From contig NZ_CABVPN010000003.1 in assembly GCF_902499115.1 (NCBI RefSeq), positions 248,001 to 312,000 of the forward strand: a stretch of DNA of 64,000 bases, given 5' to 3'. The notes beneath the pieces were generated by a model. That model searched no databases. It had not been told where the DNA came from and saw only the letters and a program-made list of their open reading frames with translations. Shown one piece after another: positions 63,179 through 64,000 of this stretch (position 1 is the stretch's first letter; every line of letters starts with the position of its first letter). Source of the stretch: Burkholderia diffusa. GTDB lineage: Bacteria; Pseudomonadota; Gammaproteobacteria; Burkholderiales; Burkholderiaceae. Position numbers and translations under genes: made by a program.

Positions 63179-64000
63179 ATGAACGAAGACCAGGCTGTTC
63201 CGACTGCGCCGCCACGTATCCGGCGCGGACAACGTATCGCGCTTGCGCTGCTGATGGCGAGCGGAATCGTCAACTATCTCGATCGCGGCACGCTGGCCGT
63301 CGCGAGTTCGGCAATCCGGAGCGATCTCGGGCTGTCGCTCTCGCAGATGGGGTTGCTGCTGTCGGCATTCTCGTGGAGCTATGCGCTGTGCCAGTTTCCG
63401 GTCGGCGGACTCGTCGATCGCATCGGGCCGCGACGGCTGCTCGGCATCGGGCTGATCGCCTGGTCGTTCGCGCAGGCAGCGGGCGGCCTCGTCTCCACCT
63501 TCGGCTGGTTCATCGTCGCGCGCATCGTGCTCGGCATCGGCGAGGCGCCGCAGTTCCCGTCGGCGGCGCGAGTGGTGAGCAACTGGTTTCCGTTGCGTGC
63601 ACGCGGTACGCCGACCGGGATCTTCAACGCGGCGTCGCCGCTCGGTACCGCGCTCGCGCCGTTGCTGCTGTCGGTGCTCGTCGCCTCGTTCGACTGGCGC
63701 TGGGCATTCGTCGTCACAGGGGCACTCGGTCTCGTTGTCGCCGTCGTCTGGTTTGCGTCGTATCGCGATCCGGCGCGTGCGCAATTGACCGCGGCGGAAC
63801 GAGCGTATCTCGATGCCGATGCGCAGACGGCCGTCGCGGCACCCAAGCTGACCTTCGCCGACTGGCGCAGTCTGTTTTCGCACGGCACGACCTGGGGCAT
63901 GCTGATCGGATTCTTCGGTTCGGTGTATCTGAACTGGGTCTATCTGACCTGGCTGCCGGGATATCTGACGATGGAGCGTCACATGAGCCTCATTCGCACC
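63179..64000 (+). CDS. MFS transporter, sugar-acid/ACS type (3' end outside window)
   Basis: The first 274 residues of an inner-membrane MFS importer; the frame is open to the window end. NYLDRGTLAVASSAIRSDLGL and the loop VDRIGPRRLLG are typical of the anion:cation symporter group, which imports hexuronates, galactonate and related acids. GGAGA lies 8 nt upstream of the ATG at 63179; an in-frame ATG at 63164 is less likely. With the ribokinase-like gene and the LacI regulator it forms an uptake-phosphorylation unit for an unknown sugar. Confidence 0.92.
   Translation, partial: MNEDQAVPTAPPRIRRGQRIALALLMASGIVNYLDRGTLAVASSAIRSDLGLSLSQMGLLLSAFSWSYALCQFPVGGLVDRIGPRRLLGIGLIAWSFAQAAGGLVSTFGWFIVARIVLGIGEAPQFPSAARVVSNWFPLRARGTPTGIFNAASPLGTALAPLLLSVLVASFDWRWAFVVTGALGLVVAVVWFASYRDPARAQLTAAERAYLDADAQTAVAAPKLTFADWRSLFSHGTTWGMLIGFFGSVYLNWVYLTWLPGYLTMERHMSLIRT

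Overview
The window is 64 kb of high-GC bacterial chromosome. It looks like a Burkholderia main chromosome, most likely the B. cepacia complex. The evidence is the uniform GC-rich codon use, the betaproteobacterial housekeeping genes (alaS, galU, valS, uvrD, aroC) and a fused iolC-DUF2090 gene inside an inositol locus. I see no rRNA, tRNA, insertion sequence, prophage, CRISPR array or clear compositional island. Nearly all of the sequence is accounted for by about 56 protein genes with short gaps.

Layout. 1-3.1 kb: the end of alaS with a strong terminator, then a LysR regulator divergent from an MFS exporter. 3.2-8.8 kb: a NUDIX hydrolase, a hotdog thioesterase and a complete LivHMGF-type ABC importer without a binding protein, followed by an SDR oxidoreductase. 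The LivF-like ATPase has Arg in place of the Walker A Lys. 8.8-26 kb: a large myo-inositol catabolic locus. On the minus strand lie iolC(-DUF2090), iolD, iolE, iolB and a UPF0303 gene. Divergently, on the plus strand, lie an inositol/ribose-type ABC importer, a TIM-barrel isomerase, iolG, a second TIM-barrel isomerase, a second Gfo/Idh/MocA dehydrogenase and an RpiR-type regulator. Next comes mmsA (iolA) on the minus strand, with a divergent LysR gene. Three copies of a TGGAAA-N4-TTTCCA element lie in the divergent iolC/transporter promoter and upstream of the rpiR gene. This fits autoregulated control by the RpiR protein.

27-33.5 kb: tusA, an unknown 145-aa protein, and a four-gene signalling operon: OmpR-type response regulator, LysM-FecR periplasmic protein, CHASE2 histidine kinase and DUF4136-like lipoprotein. 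33.5-42 kb: galU, valS, a UvrD/Rep helicase overlapping an MTA/SAH nucleosidase gene, and an Fsr-type MFS exporter. 42-51.6 kb: an orphan chemoreceptor, an orphan EpsG-like membrane protein, and a tripartite aromatic-acid/fusaric-acid type efflux operon (outer-membrane factor, FUSC protein, DUF1656 protein, membrane fusion protein) with a divergent LysR regulator. 51.6-57.5 kb: a small membrane protein, a wrbA-DUF2069-FAD oxidase-metallophosphoesterase operon, yihY, a DUF962 protein and a CBS protein. 57.5-64 kb: an MFS-acyltransferase fusion, aroC, and a LacI regulator divergent from a ribokinase-like gene and an MFS importer that runs off the window.

The best-supported regulatory logic is in the iol locus (RpiR operators) and in the LacI-ribokinase unit, where two LacI-type operators are visible and one sits directly against the ribokinase start codon. 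The most interesting poorly described unit is the LysM-FecR/CHASE2 kinase operon.
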